NCBI GenBank assembly: GCA_037893245.1
Contig: JBAIAA010000321.1
Location: forward strand, 1,054,001 to 1,118,000
DNA: 64,000 bases
Source of the DNA: Crossaster papposus
Taxonomy: Eukaryota > Echinodermata > Asteroidea > Velatida > Solasteridae
Direction of reading: 5' to 3'
Part shown: positions 20,816-33,667 of the stretch, one piece after another
Layout: each line of letters starts with the position of its first letter
Numbering within the stretch: the stretch's first letter is position 1
Position numbers and translations under genes: made by a program
The notes under the pieces: model-generated
What the model was told of the DNA's origin: nothing
Databases searched by the model: none
Seen by the model: the letters and a program-made list of their open reading frames with translations, nothing else

Positions 20816-21865
20816 GTGTTTATTGGGAAGGAGCGTATTCATACATGCGGCTCAGGTTTTTTTTTTATTATTAGAACGATTCTCGGTCACATGAGGAAGG
20901 ACGTGTAACGCTGGGTTATGTGGATTTGTTTTCTTTTTCTGTGAGACTATTATGTTTTTTAGTTAAAGATAAAGTTCTTTTGCAAGCAAATAGCAAGGAG
21001 AAGCCGGTTTATGCAGACAAACTTCAAGGAAAGAACAGGGTTGTTTTTGTTTTGTTTTATCAATCCTACAGTTAGCTGCAGTGAATCAGAACTCATTTTA
21101 TATTACTTTTTCTCATCGTTTTTTTGTAATTTTTGTTGGAGATGCTGAAACTGTTCTGCTGCGTGAGGTATCATAGGTTTTTATGTTTGTGGCTGGTCTG
21201 CAGAGATAAATCTGTATATTTATGATTTGCTGGTACGATTGCAGTGTGGTTGCGTAACTATACTGCCCAGAGATTACATCTTAATTTAATTGTTGTTTTC
21301 TTATTGAGATACGCTTCTTGGAGGTCTGAGTTCTGATTCACTGCAGCTAACAAGGATTGATCAAACAAACAAAACAAAATTAAATTATTATTCCTTGAAG
21401 TATGCCTGCATAAACCGGTTTCTTCTTTTTGTTTTCTTGCAAAAGCCGTTCATCCTTAACTAAAAAACCTAATAGTCTCACAGAAAAAAGGGGAAAAAAT
21501 CCATCTAATCCAAAGGCACTTCATCTTTAACTAAAAAACCTAATATAAAAAATCCACATAACCCAACGTTACACGTCCTTCAATTTAATGTCCTTGCCAT
21601 TGTGACCGAGACTCGTTCTAATAATAAAAAAAAAAAAACGTGAGCCGCATAATATGATTACGCCCTTTCCCAAGATACACATAAGCACTTCATCTTTAAC
21701 TAAAAAACCCAATAGTCTATCAGAAAAAAAGAAAAAACAATCCACATAACCCAGCGTTACACGTCCTTTAATTTAATGTCCTTCCCATGTGACCGAGACT
21801 CGTTCTAATAATTAAAAGCAAAAACGTGAGCCGCATCTACGATTACGCTTCTTCCCAATAAACAC
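20816..21865. mobile_element. Foldback element with partly duplicated right arm
   Basis: The left end GTGTTTATTGGGAAGGAGCG and the right end CGCTTCTTCCCAATAAACAC are inverse. Inner words such as CAGTTAGCTGCAGTGAATCAGAACTC (about 21070) pair with 21326-21350. In the right arm the outer segment (CACTTCATCTTTAACTAAAA through GTGAGCCGCAT) occurs twice, at about 21518-21652 and 21687-21836. No protein is encoded. Confidence 0.85.
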
Positions 21866-23689
21866 AACAAAACAGGAAACCACGCAAAACCAGACATAAA
21901 CATTGTCAGGTGACAATGTATTTTCCATGGTAATTTAAAGATAAAGACCTCTAGGACAATTTTCTCTTTAATTTTACTAGGGTTGACCTACTCAATTGTT
22001 GTTATTCCCCTCCCTCAAAACACCCATAAAATGGTTGTCAATCTCCGGGTCCAGGTCTAAATGTAGCCCTAAATGTAAAAATAAAATCCCCCCAGTTGGG
22101 ATACACAAGTCACAAATACTTGATCTCCACAACAATTTCTACAATAATTTTTTGTTTAGTCCCATTTATAGGTCACAGGACCTCTTTTTATTCAAAATTA
22201 TCTGAGGGGATCACAAAATATTAATGACCTCGCGTGTATATAATTCACGTAAATTGTTGTGGTGCACCTATATATAAACAAAGCATGCACAGTGCGCTTG
22301 CGGTCGGATTGAAGGAAGCAAAGTAAGTCCACGGAGGTAAGTCCGACCATGAAGGGGAATCAGCTCGAGATTTGAAGATTGATATACCCAGACTTGCACA
22401 GGTATTTTTAGACTCTGTTGCGGAAACAAAATAATGCTAATTTCCCTCGACATCGTGCGCACGGGGCAAAAACATTTTAAACTGTTTTTAAAACTTTTAC
22501 ATACATGCTGGATAATAATTACCTATGACGATTTTAAAGGCATCTCTCATTCTCAAGGAAAAAAAAGCGAGAAATCTTGGACAAATGAATAAAAAATGAC
22601 CCGAATGATTGGACCCTTGTACACTTTCAATAGGCGGCAATCCACTTCACCTCACGGACCTCAGTTACATAAATTATCATATTTATTAGGGTGAACAGGT
22701 CTATTCCCTGAAGCGAATGTTCGCAGTGAAATTTTCGTGACGTCAAATTCGCATTCGCTTTCGCGTGAAGTATGATCCGACGATGAAGGCGTAAAAGGCT
22801 CTTAAAATATGACAGAATCACATAAATGTGCAACAAATAAATCGTGACTTTTTTAAGTTATAGGTTTAAGCTACCATTTATTTCAGGCTAAATTCACATG
22901 TTTCGAAAAGGTCGCTGTGTGGAAAATACAAAAAGTTTGTTGACAAATATAAGTTGAACAATAACTAGTCAGACAACATAATCTGCGAATTCTTTGTACT
23001 AGTAGTTTTCACACACACAAAAACTAACGGAAAGTGTTACAAATTGTAATGGTGAAAATTTAGTTGCACAGCGATCATTACGACGTCACGGCCCAACAAC
23101 GCCCAGTCACGCTTAGGATGCAGCCAGTTCGGCATAGAATGCATGCTAAACAAGGATATTATTTGGCAAGCTGCCGTAAACAATTTGACGTCATAGGCGC
23201 ATGACCAATCAGATGGCATTATGCTAATAAGCGGACACTATTTTGCACCGGATAGCTTTTGAGCGGCACAACACCTACCCTAAAATTGGAAAAATAACTC
23301 ATTATTCTACCCCGTTATTAACTAAAAACAACTGCCTGCATTATTCTCGATGTTTGATAAATATACAACAACAAAAATAGCAATTTACAGTATACATGGG
23401 ACTACTACCACGAGCTAAAAGAACACGAAACAATTTACAATATTTAATCCTATAATAGGCCCAGGAGGCAAAACTCCACGAAATGTTGTCCTAAGAAGTG
23501 GGGCTGTCAAGTGACTATTATGCACGTTGTGGCATGTTGGTTCTTCATGCCACTGAAGAAAATGTCAGATATGGAGGAATTTCATATTCGACTTCTGGTG
23601 ACCTTTACATACTCTGCTAACACTTGTTCTTGAAAACTATGACACACTTGTTAAACATCAAGTCAGATATATTTAAGTCACCCAATTAC
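21866..23689. other. No gene seen
   Basis: Only short frames. ACGTCA words occur near 22740, 23085 and 23190. No splice-bounded exon or repeat match was recognised. Confidence 0.45.
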
Positions 23690-24332
23690 ATTTTTTGTAG
23701 GGTGTAGTGATTAAGATGTCAGTTTATGTACCTATATTAAAGAGAATATAGGGACTTTTCAATTTTGTATTAAATACTTGTATATATTTCAAAAAAAACA
23801 AAAACATAACACTATGATTGTTAACTATATTGGTGCAATGTTTGTGTTGTTGCTAAATCTGACCGTGACGAGTTTTGGGGCTTTTAGCTGACAGAGGTCA
23901 TTTTCTGGGCTGAAGGCCTACAATACACCAAAGCCAACACACATCTATGTTTACACCTTCTATTGTATATACTGCTTATTGTCCCTCTTGTGTACGTTAA
24001 AGGTGGGATACACCATTTGCAAATATCAAAAATGTTTACTACAAAATTATTAGGAAATATCTTACTTATTTGAAAGTAAATAGCAGCCAGCAAAAAGGTT
24101 TGCGCTAGATATCCTGTAATTGTTGCAAAAAAGTTTTTTTTATTAAAAAAACAAAAACATTCACGATCGTCAGACCGCGATCGCGAACAAATCTAGAACA
24201 TAAGAACTGCCTGACGCCAGTTAAAAACGAAAGTCGCTTTTCTTGCTTTTCTCAGCATCCATGATTGTAAAACTTCGGACATGTCAGTTAAACGAGATTT
24301 ACTCTAAAATACAACCCCCAAATCCGGGTGAA
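23690..24332 (-). repeat. Repeat block ending in MITE M1 copy 5
   Basis: 23690-23997 (TTAAGATGTCAGTTTATGTACC, GTGCAATGTTTGTGTTGTTGC, GGCCTACAATACACCAAAGCC) and the adjoining M1 MITE (23998-24332) together match 32985-33669 and 34620-35305. The copy here lacks the 107-bp insertion present in the other two. Confidence 0.8.
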
Positions 24333-24746
24333 GTAAACCGAACGCGGTACTCATAATTAAGTATAAACATTACTTCCATTATACACACAATAAGACAGTA
24401 TATAAATATGTGCAGCATGGCAATAATACAGAAAGCATTATAAGAAGCCTGTTTAAAACTTAACTGCTACTCACTACAGCACATTAAGTTTGTCTCTTTT
24501 TATATAAACTAATGGTGTCTAAAAGTATGATGAATCATTTTGCGAGAATGGAATAAATTATTTCTACTAAACAAAATAATATAATCAAGAGAACAGAGTC
24601 ATTTCGAAATGTCAAAAACAATTAATGCCAGAGAACAACATTTGGTAAGACGTTTGGTAAGACGCGGGTATAAATGTATACAGATTATGATAGTCGATGA
24701 TAGTTGTATTTAATTTGAGCATTGTTTATTTTGGTATTTTTTATAG

Positions 24747-24907
24747 GTTTTCCTGACTATTTTAAAATATTTTTCATTCCAATTCACTAACTACATGTAT
24801 CACAAATTTCGTCCGAGGAAAACATTCACACGTTTTAATATACCAATTCAATTTCAAATGTTTCTCAGTCGGGAATATTGGTAATTACATATTAAATTCG
24901 TCTAGGG
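24747..24907 (+). repeat. Dispersed repeat R3, copy 2
   Basis: GGTTTTCCTGACTATTTTAA, ACAAATTTCGTCCGAGGAAA and CAGTCGGGAATATTGGTAAT match 7333-7500. Confidence 0.55.
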
Positions 24908-25266
24908 TAGCGTTTTGAGATATAATTCGTTATATATCAATGAACAATTGGTCAATTTTCAAAGCATTACGTTGTGACGCAGGCCTCAATGATAAATATA
25001 ACTATTACAAAGGAGTATATGGCAAATCGTAAACACGAACTTGGTGGACGTTCGTTTTGTTCATAAAGACATAACCTTGCCCCCATCCAAACTGTTGATA
25101 AACTGATGTTGATAAACTGATATTTTTTCTAATTAGTAACAGTCTGTTGGTTAGGGTTTCTTTTATCGCAGTAGTTGTACCGCTCATTTTTAGAATTACT
25201 GCAGCGGTACCGGGTGAACCGACATTTTCAGAAAGACATTCCTATAGATTGGTGTGCTAAGTATAG

Positions 25267-25367
25267 GAGAATACACGAGAAAGTGTGGATTCGTAATTAC
25301 GAATTCACGAGGCGCGAAGCGCCGAGTGGATTCTTAAATACGAATCCACACTTGCGAGTGTATTCTC
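25267..25367. mobile_element. Hairpin mini-element, about 100 bp
   Basis: GAGAATACACGAGAAAGTGTGGATTCGTA pairs with the inverse TACGAATCCACACTTGCGAGTGTATTCTC around a GAGGCGCGAAGCGCCG centre. ACGAATCCAC words recur at about 26765 and 26810. Confidence 0.7.
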
Positions 25368-26971
25368 TGACTTAAACCATTGCGTCAAAAGAAGTATTGT
25401 TATTAACTAACCAGTTGAGTGGAGATGAAAAGGCATGCATGTATCGTGGCCATAGACGTAAATTACATAAGGCCAACTAAACAAAAATATGTTTAACGTC
25501 ACCGCCCGCTTCTTTTTTTAGAGGCCGCCTCCTTTTCTTTTTTTTTCACAAAAATAATAAATTTTATTATCTTTAAAAAAATAAAATAATAATAACTAAA
25601 ACTACGTCTGTTCGAGGAACAGAACATAGTGCCTTTTCGCATTTTTTTCCCCGTAAAAACCATTCAAAAGGAATTTTAAACACATTAAAAGTAATCAAAA
25701 CGAATTTAGGTTATTCAAACAGATTAAAGGTAATTTAAAGTGATTAAAACGATAACGTCACACATTTGTAAACTTTTTGTGAACTACCTAACCAACCCAA
25801 TACACAATTATTTTTATTTTAGCATGATCCGTTGCTGAGATATGGCTTCAAGGTCTTAAAACGTAATAAATCACATACAATTGAATGATGGCTTCAAGTC
25901 TAACTTTTCATTCTAACTTCCGGTCTGGTGACGTCATATTTTTTTCTCCCGGTCAAATTGTTTCTAACATGAAGCTATTATATACATCAATTATAAAGTG
26001 ATTTCAGCAAACTTCGCCACACACATCAACTAAATATTAATTTAGAACCTGCCGCCAGAGGGTGCTATAACATGTTATGACGTCGTCGGTAATTTTTTTG
26101 AAAAGTACATCTAGCCAAACACTAACATCGTTTAAAGTAAGTTCATATCATTTTCACTTTCAAATTATAAGGCACTTTCGGTTTGGACCGAAAGGAAGGG
26201 TCACGTGATTTCTCACACACGAGATAAAATGAAGATCCTGGATTATCCTATCAATTGCCACAAACCTAAAGTCCCGGTCTTTTGCGCGTGATTTGTTATT
26301 GATTTTCAAAGATTAAATAAATGTAATATGACGTCACGTTACCCCCTGATGACGTCACCATGATGTCTGTCTGCTAGACACGAGTTCACTATAGGGTCTT
26401 CACTTGGGTAAAGTTTTGTTTGGATACGACTTGTTATGAAAAGTGCTTGTACGAAAGAACGTGTACAAAGTCTATTGCATTTTGGTCCCAAAAAGAAAAA
26501 GAAAAAAGAAGTAAAACAAACATCAGAACAAAAACAAAGGCTTTTTCGCAAAATTGCGAAAAAGCCAATTAAAAAAGATAATACAATTTTAAGATCGTAA
26601 TTTGGACTTTAGCATCACTGTGTACATGCTGTGAACATATATTTGTTTCTAATGGGAAGGCTAGGGTGTGACGTGTATGGTGCATACATGATCGACCCAC
26701 ATGAATTTTGATTTTTATTCGTGGGTGAGACATGTTTTAATTTCAAATAGAAAGATAGGGCGATACGAATCCACTGTTATTGTCCAAAGCGTTGATTCTT
26801 AGATACGAATCCACACTTTTAACAATAGCGTGACGTCATAGCAATGGTTTAACTAAAACCAACCCAAAAACTTCTCAAAAACCTATTTGAAAATACAGTG
26901 GAACGCCGCTATATAACGAAAATCACGCGTGATCCACACATTTTGTTCGGTCACGGTTAGTGGCGCCTTAC
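25368..26971. other. No gene; perfect 28-bp palindrome
   Basis: GGCTTTTTCGCA, AAAT, TGCGAAAAAGCC at 26539-26566 forms a perfect stem. A poly-purine tract lies at 26489-26512. Otherwise AT-rich with no supported gene. Confidence 0.5.
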
Positions 26972-27081
26972 GGGGGGGGGGGGGGGGGGGGGGGGGGGGT
27001 GGGTGGGGGGGGGGGGGAAGGGGGGGGGGGGGGGGATTTGCTACCCAAGTTGTTTCCTTGCCCCCCCCCCCCCCCCCCCCC
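26972..27081. repeat. Poly(G) block facing a poly(C) block
   Basis: Almost pure G from 26972 to 27035 (interrupted by T and AA), a 23-base spacer, then C from 27059 to 27081. The two could pair as a hairpin or form G-quadruplexes. Such tracts are also prone to sequencing and assembly error. Confidence 0.8.
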
Positions 27082-27920
27082 AGTTTCTCATAACACCTTA
27101 TGATTTACCACAACTTGAAGTATGGTTGAAGATAGAAAGTGAATCATCGGTTCTGTGGACACATTTTTGGCCAATGAAAGCATTATAAAGATTGGTTTTG
27201 AAAAAAAATTACGTCACTGTTAAATCAATTGAAGGACACAAAATATTGCCTTTACTTGTAATAGTACGCATCCGTTATACAGGGGGCAATAACAACAACA
27301 ATGCATTTTTAACAAACGAACCAAACAAGACAACTTGATGTCAGCGCCCTCTTGTGGTCGCTGACAGAAAAGCATTTATGCACAATAGATTTCCCCTGAC
27401 TACAGTACTTTGGTAGACAAGACACGCCGCACATGCATACAGCTAACGTCTTTGTATTTTGTGCAGCCAACGTCAGTCTTTGAACATAATGTGTATACAT
27501 GTGTTTGTTGATGGTGTAAATGGAGGACACATGCCTGGCGCCACGTAGGTGAATTGGGGTTAGTGTTAGAATGGAGGACGTCCTCGATTGAGATTCGTGT
27601 ACAAAACCAATGAGAGCCATCGGAAAAAGTTTGTGGACAAACAAAGGACATCATCGCATCGAGAGGAACAAAAGAACTCCTCGATTTACACCATAAACAG
27701 TACATGCAATTTGATACATTTCTCATTCATAAAAACAGGCGTGTGTGATGTTGTGTTCCGAAATACGGTACCCTCTGGAGACATGAACACAATGTGTACA
27801 ATGGAGACAAAACGTCGCCGGAGGGTAAATTTCTATAGATGAATAGGTCTACATTGGGAATTTCACGAATTAGATTTTTGGATTTTACTTAAATTACTCA
27901 AAAACCAGGATTAGGATGTG

Positions 27921-27950
27921 GGTTAGGGTTAGTGTTTGGGTTAGGGTATA
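27921..27950 (+). repeat. Short interstitial TTAGGG-like stretch
   Basis: GGGTTAGGGTTAG, then GGGTTAGGG. Four degenerate units at most. Confidence 0.4.
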
Positions 27951-28099
27951 ATATAGGGTATATTGGGTCGAAATTTCAACCCAGGAAAAAAATTATGGTT
28001 AAAATGGGAGCATTTTGAAAAACGTGCTCGACTTTCTAACCATTTTGTACACGAGAACAAAGCCATGTCTCCACAGTGATACAAAAATGCGAATACATG

Positions 28100-28190
28100 C
28101 CCGCGTACATGTACATGTACACACACACTCACATGGGGGTGTACATGAACAAACTATGTACATGTACGTACATGTACATGTACATAATGG
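28100..28190. repeat. TGTACATG microsatellite
   Basis: Overlapping GTACATGTAC palindromes and a short (AC)n. It is copied in unit 2 at 33778-33863, and similar words occur at 7268-7290 and 58705-58770. Confidence 0.7.
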
Positions 28191-28573
28191 CTATTTAGTT
28201 GGTACATTACTGCCAGGTTTATTCGCTGCATTGAAATTGTCTCGTGTTTGGCCGTGATGAGTACCCATTAACTACATAGTTGCAGCGTCAGAAACGTTTC
28301 CCGTGCACGCTCATTTTCGGCTTAAAAAGTCAGGGGAAAGTGGCCAGAAAATGCCTCAGATTGGACCACAGAGCATGATCTAGAACCTAAAATTTCCCGG
28401 GGCCATTAAGCGGGCCCCGGACCCCACGCCGTAAAGTCTTCGCGATCCGCGCTTGCAGTGTCTGCCCCCTGAATTTGATTCTTGCCCCTCCCCCCAAAAA
28501 AGAAAAGAAATTGCCCCCCCCCCCCGCCCCTAACCTGGAGAGTCTTGTGCCGCCACTGGTTACGGTATGTCGA

Positions 28574-31353
28574 CACTGATCTCTATAACTGGATAGGTCG
28601 AGCGGCTCTGCACGTGAAGCCATCAGCGGCCATATTGGGATATTCAAAACATTGCAGGCGTACACACGTTTGTATAGCGCACGACCGAGAAAACTCATTT
28701 AATATCACAGGAAACGAAGTTAACGTCGCCAAAACGATCCAGTTTGATCAGGAAAATCAAGTTAAACATAATAACACCCAAGAATTACCTGTATACGCCA
28801 AGTTTCAATGTTAAATAGGCCTATTTTTTGGAAAAGATATGAGACATTCGTGTGAGACGATGCAATGCAGTGCAAAGTCTATGGGATATGTCGGACAAGT
28901 ATTTTCAAGAATTTCCAACTTCTAAATTATTTTTTGTTGTTGTTTTTTTGGGGGGGAGGTGGGAGGAAGAAATCCACATCATAACCTTATGCACAAACCG
29001 GAACAAGGAAAAGGCAAAACGAGTTTTTTTGGATTAAGGAAATTCTTGAAATTGTTGCTTTAATTTTATATCCAGACACTAAAAAGTGCATTTTATAATA
29101 AAATAAAAAAATGTTGAAAAAATTGAACAAATGTCAGTGTGTTTCAGGAAAAATTAATTGGCACATCACGGTTTGTTCGTGGGGTTTTAAGGCAGTGTTC
29201 AGATTTGGAATCAACCTAATGTTTAGTAAATTTTTTAGAAAGGGTCCCAAAAATTCTTGCTGGACAAGTGGACAGAAAAAATTAATTATGTGGTTTTGAG
29301 CTTAAACCATAGAGCTGTATAATAAAGATACACCTCTATGGCTTAAACTATGAACTTGAGAAACTTGAAATAAATCACAATTAAAAATATCAATCACATG
29401 TGTAAATAATGACATAAGTCACACAATGGATTCAATTTTGCTTTATGCTTTTATTTTACATTGATACACTACATATAACATGTAATAACTACTGCCATAG
29501 TAACAATATGCTTATTATGTATTGTTTACTGATGTTATAAAACCAAATAAAAAACAATTAACCCCGGACTGTTTATGAATTTAAAACCAAAACAAAACTT
29601 GCGATGTCATTTTAGAATAATAATTGTTGATACTATGCAAAGATACATTTGGCAGCATTCTTCACAGGCCAAATTTTAATAGGACACCCTTGTACGGCTT
29701 TAACTTTGAATTGTGAGTGTTTCTAGATATTTGTGCGATATGAACACAATATTAAAGATTTGTACACCACAATTGTTGTTTTGTAAGAAAGCAAAATAAA
29801 ACCATGATTGAAAAGCAAAATTTGACAGGGCGGCATAACATTTTAACAGGGCAGCATACAAATATGACAGAACAGCGTAACATGTACACAGGGCGGCCGC
29901 TACCCAGTGATTGTGGAGAACACTGACTGGGTAAATCCATGTCATTTTAACATCTGTATAATTTGCTTTGAATATTAACAATACAATTTTAACCAGATTT
30001 GTCAGTTTTCATAAAACACATGTTCAATATATTTCCATGTTACAAATTTAGGTTTGTGACTGTTGTGACTGTTTTATTATCTGTACTTATACTGTTAAAA
30101 AATGAAATGCCAAGATGCGCAGAGTTCTGCAATATATTTGCAGCACATCTAAGAAATGTGGAACACCGAGATAGCTTATCTTGGAAAACGTAGTTGGTCA
30201 ATTAAGCTACCGTATTTACTGATGGTTAAACAAAATAAGTTTTGACATTCGCTGTCATCTGTTGTCCCTTTGTCATAATGGGAGCAGTTCGTCCTATGAC
30301 TTGTCCAGCCGTAATAAGCTGTACAGCCTGACATCTTAGTAGCAAGAAGTGGACTTGGGTAAACCAATTAGCTGTAGTGTACAAAGAAAAAAAATATACA
30401 GGTATAAATTAAATGCCAAGGAAAGAATGTTGTAACATGACGCTATTTTAAAAACACAAAATTCTCAATTTATTTGGCATACCCATTTCTTCAGAGAGTG
30501 AAATTTAATTTGAGCACTGCAAGGAATGTCATCAGGACTACGTTTTTAAGAGAGATTTGTGGGCGAAAATGAAATTGTTCTGAAGTATTGGAAATACGTG
30601 TCTACATCCTAAGTTCCACCATGATAGCCTTGGCCTACACCATGCATTTAATAATACTATTATTATTATTAATAGGTGGCTCTACACTTCCAGAATTGTG
30701 AGAGAAAAAACTGTGATCATTGCGATATTGGGATAATTCTACAGAACATTAAATTTATGCACGTCAAATAGTTCATGACACAATATGTTGTGTACGAATG
30801 TGTACACAAATTACCACCATGAACTGTTTGACGTGCAAGTGATCAACGGGACAGTCTTCATAGAATGGGTACAAAATTGGTCTGAAAATACCTGTATTGT
30901 GGAATTCAATCATATTGTAAGGGTATCCTAGACCAACTGATTCTATAAATCTACTGTTCTTTCGAAATATCCCAGATTTTCTTTCAGATAAAATGATGGA
31001 TAGGACCACAATATGAAAAAATCCCGCTGGAATTCATGTGGAAACGAAAATATCGTTTTCGCCCAACAATGTTCTCCTAAATCTCTCTTAAAACCGTAGT
31101 CCTGACATTTTTTACAAAGATAGATACTGATCGCACAGTCTGCAAGTTTATTTAATAAATTTACTTATTTACAAAGGATTTTAATGCATTTTTACCCACC
31201 ATCGCTGCTGCCACTGTCTCACTCTCGACGTGTCTACGCGTCTTTTGCATGCACGAAGGCAATGTTTTGAATATCCCATCATGGCCGCCGGTGACTTCAC
31301 GGCTCGCTATCCCATCAATGTACGCTCGACCTATCCAGTTATAGAGATCAGTG
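28574..31353. mobile_element. hAT-like non-autonomous element, 2.78 kb, with 8-bp target duplication
   Basis: The terminal inverted repeats are identical for 31 bp, beginning CACTGATCTCTATAACTGGA at 28574 and ending with its complement at 31353. They continue as a weaker match (GATATTCAAAACATTGC) about 90 bp in. TATGTCGA flanks both sides (28566-28573 and 31354-31361). An 8-bp duplication with CA.TG-type ends is what hAT transposons make. The paralogous unit 2 has a single TATGTCGA (34243-34250) at the joined position, a direct empty site. No transposase is recognisable inside. A second inverted pair (about 30535-30580 against 31060-31105) and a hairpin at about 30760-30830 show nested insertions. 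Confidence 0.8.
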
Positions 31354-32325
31354 TATGTCGATCGTTCGGTATCGTACCTATTATATAAAGATGTCATCCG
31401 TCCTTTTAAATAGCGCCCTGTTGTTACCTTAAGTGCACCTTCTTTTATTTACCACACCGAATTCTAAAGCAACTTTTGGTTTTTCTCTTCTATTCATTGG
31501 GGACCCGTCACTTAACATAAAGCACCAGCCGTTTGGCGTTTGGGAATGCGGCGTATTTTTTGCCGCATGAGGGCAAAATCGCGTTTATTGAAATAGTTTT
31601 AGTAATTTTACTTTATTTAAAAATTGAATATTAGGAAAACCATATTTTTGGGGGAGCTGTAAGAATATGAAACTGACGTGGATTATCTCCTAAACACTTT
31701 TAATTATACCCCAAAATACCGTGACCACAGCGCCCTCTACGTTCAATAATACGGCCTATTAACATGGCCTATAAATAAGAGAATAAATGTGTGTTCGAGA
31801 GGTTTTAATCACTCTGTTTAATACCGCTTGGAGTCTGGGTGCTGATAATAATTACCCGAGCAATTTTTCGGTTTTTTTCCAATGATTATAGTACATTGAA
31901 TTGAAACTAACAGATCGACAAATACGTCAATATTATCAGGTATTTTGACTGGCTGTAAACAAACATTGCGTAACATCTAGCAGACGATAATTGTTGTAAA
32001 TTCTTAAACTTAATCTTGCAAACACTAATTCAAGCATCGCTTGGGGGTGCAATAACTAGCCGTAGGCTCTACCGTAGCCACGTCCGAATTACATTTGCCT
32101 TAGCGCCTACATAGACGGAGCTGTAGCTGTAGACGAAGGCCGTAGCTCTAGACAATCGTTTCGGACACGGCCTATTACTGCCATTGGCAACCCCGTTCCC
32201 AGGGTGTTGAGCTGTACGCGCCCAACACTACCCGCTCTTACTAATGGAGACGAGGTACGGTTGGAGATAAAATGAACCCTGAGGACGGGTATAATGCGAC
32301 ATCGCGTGACAGATTTTGTTGCCAG

Positions 32326-32583
32326 CAGGGCCCAATTTCTTGGCTCTGCTTACCGTTAGCGAGAAATCCCTGCTTACTATAGCAGAAAATTCGGTGCTTA
32401 CGGTAAACGTATTTCACGCGTTAGCGAGGATTTTTTGTCTCTGAGCATGCGTACATCCCGTAACTATAAGGATTATGTGCTTACATGGTAAGCACATAAT
32501 TTTTTCTGCTAGCGCGGTTAGCGGAAAATGGTGACCGTAAGCGCGGAATTCTGTGGTTAGCAGAGCCAAGAAATTGGGCCCTG
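32326..32583. mobile_element. MITE with CAGGGCCCAATTTCTTGGCT ends
   Basis: 258 bp. The 5' end CAGGGCCCAATTTCTTGGCT and the 3' end AGCCAAGAAATTGGGCCCTG are perfect inverses. The interior has repeated GTTAGCG, GGTAAGCAC and GCTTAC words that also pair. Confidence 0.85.
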
Positions 32584-32756
32584 GTTTTAAACACTTCCAG
32601 CCATGTCTTTATCGTCCGTTTAATACCGGCCATGTGACGGGCTCTCGACCAATAGGAATGCCTAAACTGTCCCAGGTATTTATGAATAGCGTTTGATATA
32701 CCCAGTGGATAAAAATGTGTTGACATATTTTTAAAAAACAATGTTGAATATGATGG

Positions 32757-32845
32757 GACACACAAATCGGCAGCCGAGGAAAGTGTTCGGTATAGCTGAA
32801 AGTTCGGTATAGCGGTGTTCGGTATAGCGGCGTTCCACTGTAATA
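32757..32845. repeat. CAGTGGAACGCCGCT repeat, inverted copy
   Basis: Repeated TTCGGTATAGC words end in CGGCGTTCCACTG, the inverse of 3741-3850. Confidence 0.55.
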
Positions 32846-33192
32846 GTTTATTTTGACCAATATTTGTATTAAAATGACCCATATCAATGGTTATTTCTAC
32901 CACTATTTTGGTTAAAATTGATTGGACACACATCTACCAATCAGTTGTTTATTTCAACCAATTTTTTTTAGGGTGTAGTTATTAAGATGTCAGTTTATGT
33001 ACCTATATTAAAGAGAATCTAGGGGCTTGTGTATTAAATACGTGTATATATATATTTGTAAAATTTGTAAAAAATACCATATGATTGTTTAATATATCAG
33101 TGCAATGTTTGTGTTGTTGCTAAATCTGATCGTGACGAGTTTCTGGGCTTTTAGCTAGCAGAGGTTATTTGCTGGGCTGACGGCCTACAATA

Positions 33193-33299
33193 TATGGTGG
33201 ACCTGGAGGGATATCGCAAAGTCGTAAAAATTGAGGTCAATATTCCTATTAAAATTTGCAATTTTCCCCCAAAGTCGTGAATCTAGTTCGCAACTCGTA
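33193..33299. mobile_element. 107-bp TA-target MITE with a known empty site
   Basis: Flanked by TA. The paralogous block at 23690-24332 reads CCTACAATACACCAAAG straight through, while here 107 bp (starting TATGGTGGACCTGGAGGG and ending CGCAACTCGTA) split the same words. The same insertion is present in unit 2 (about 34828-34934). Its start is related to 1935-1965. Confidence 0.7.
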
Positions 33300-33667
33300 C
33301 ACCAAAGCCACCACACATCTATGTGAACACCTTTCATTGTTTAAACTTCTTATTGTCCCTCTTGTGTTTGTACGTTAAAGGTAGGATAGCCTACACCATT
33401 TGCAAATATCAAAAATGTTTACTACAAAATGATTAGGAAATATCTTACTTATTTTAAAGTAAATAATGATCGTAGGCAGCCAGCAAAAAGGTTTGCGCCA
33501 GATATCCTGTAATTGTTGCGAAAAAAATATATATTTATAAACAAAAAACATTCACGATCGCAAGACCGCGATTGCGAAAAAATCAAAAACATATGAACTG
33601 CCTGACGCCAGTTAAAAACGAACGTCGTTTGTCTTGCTTTTCTCAGCATCCATGATTGTAAAACCTC

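Noticed and set aside
27921-27950. Telomere-like TTAGGG words
   Set aside because: Only about four degenerate units; not evidence of a chromosome end or fusion.
28387-28698. 103- and 110-residue frames on both strands with poly-Pro/poly-Gly
   Set aside because: They are created by C and G runs in a dispersed repeat and are duplicated at 34065-34286 as DNA.
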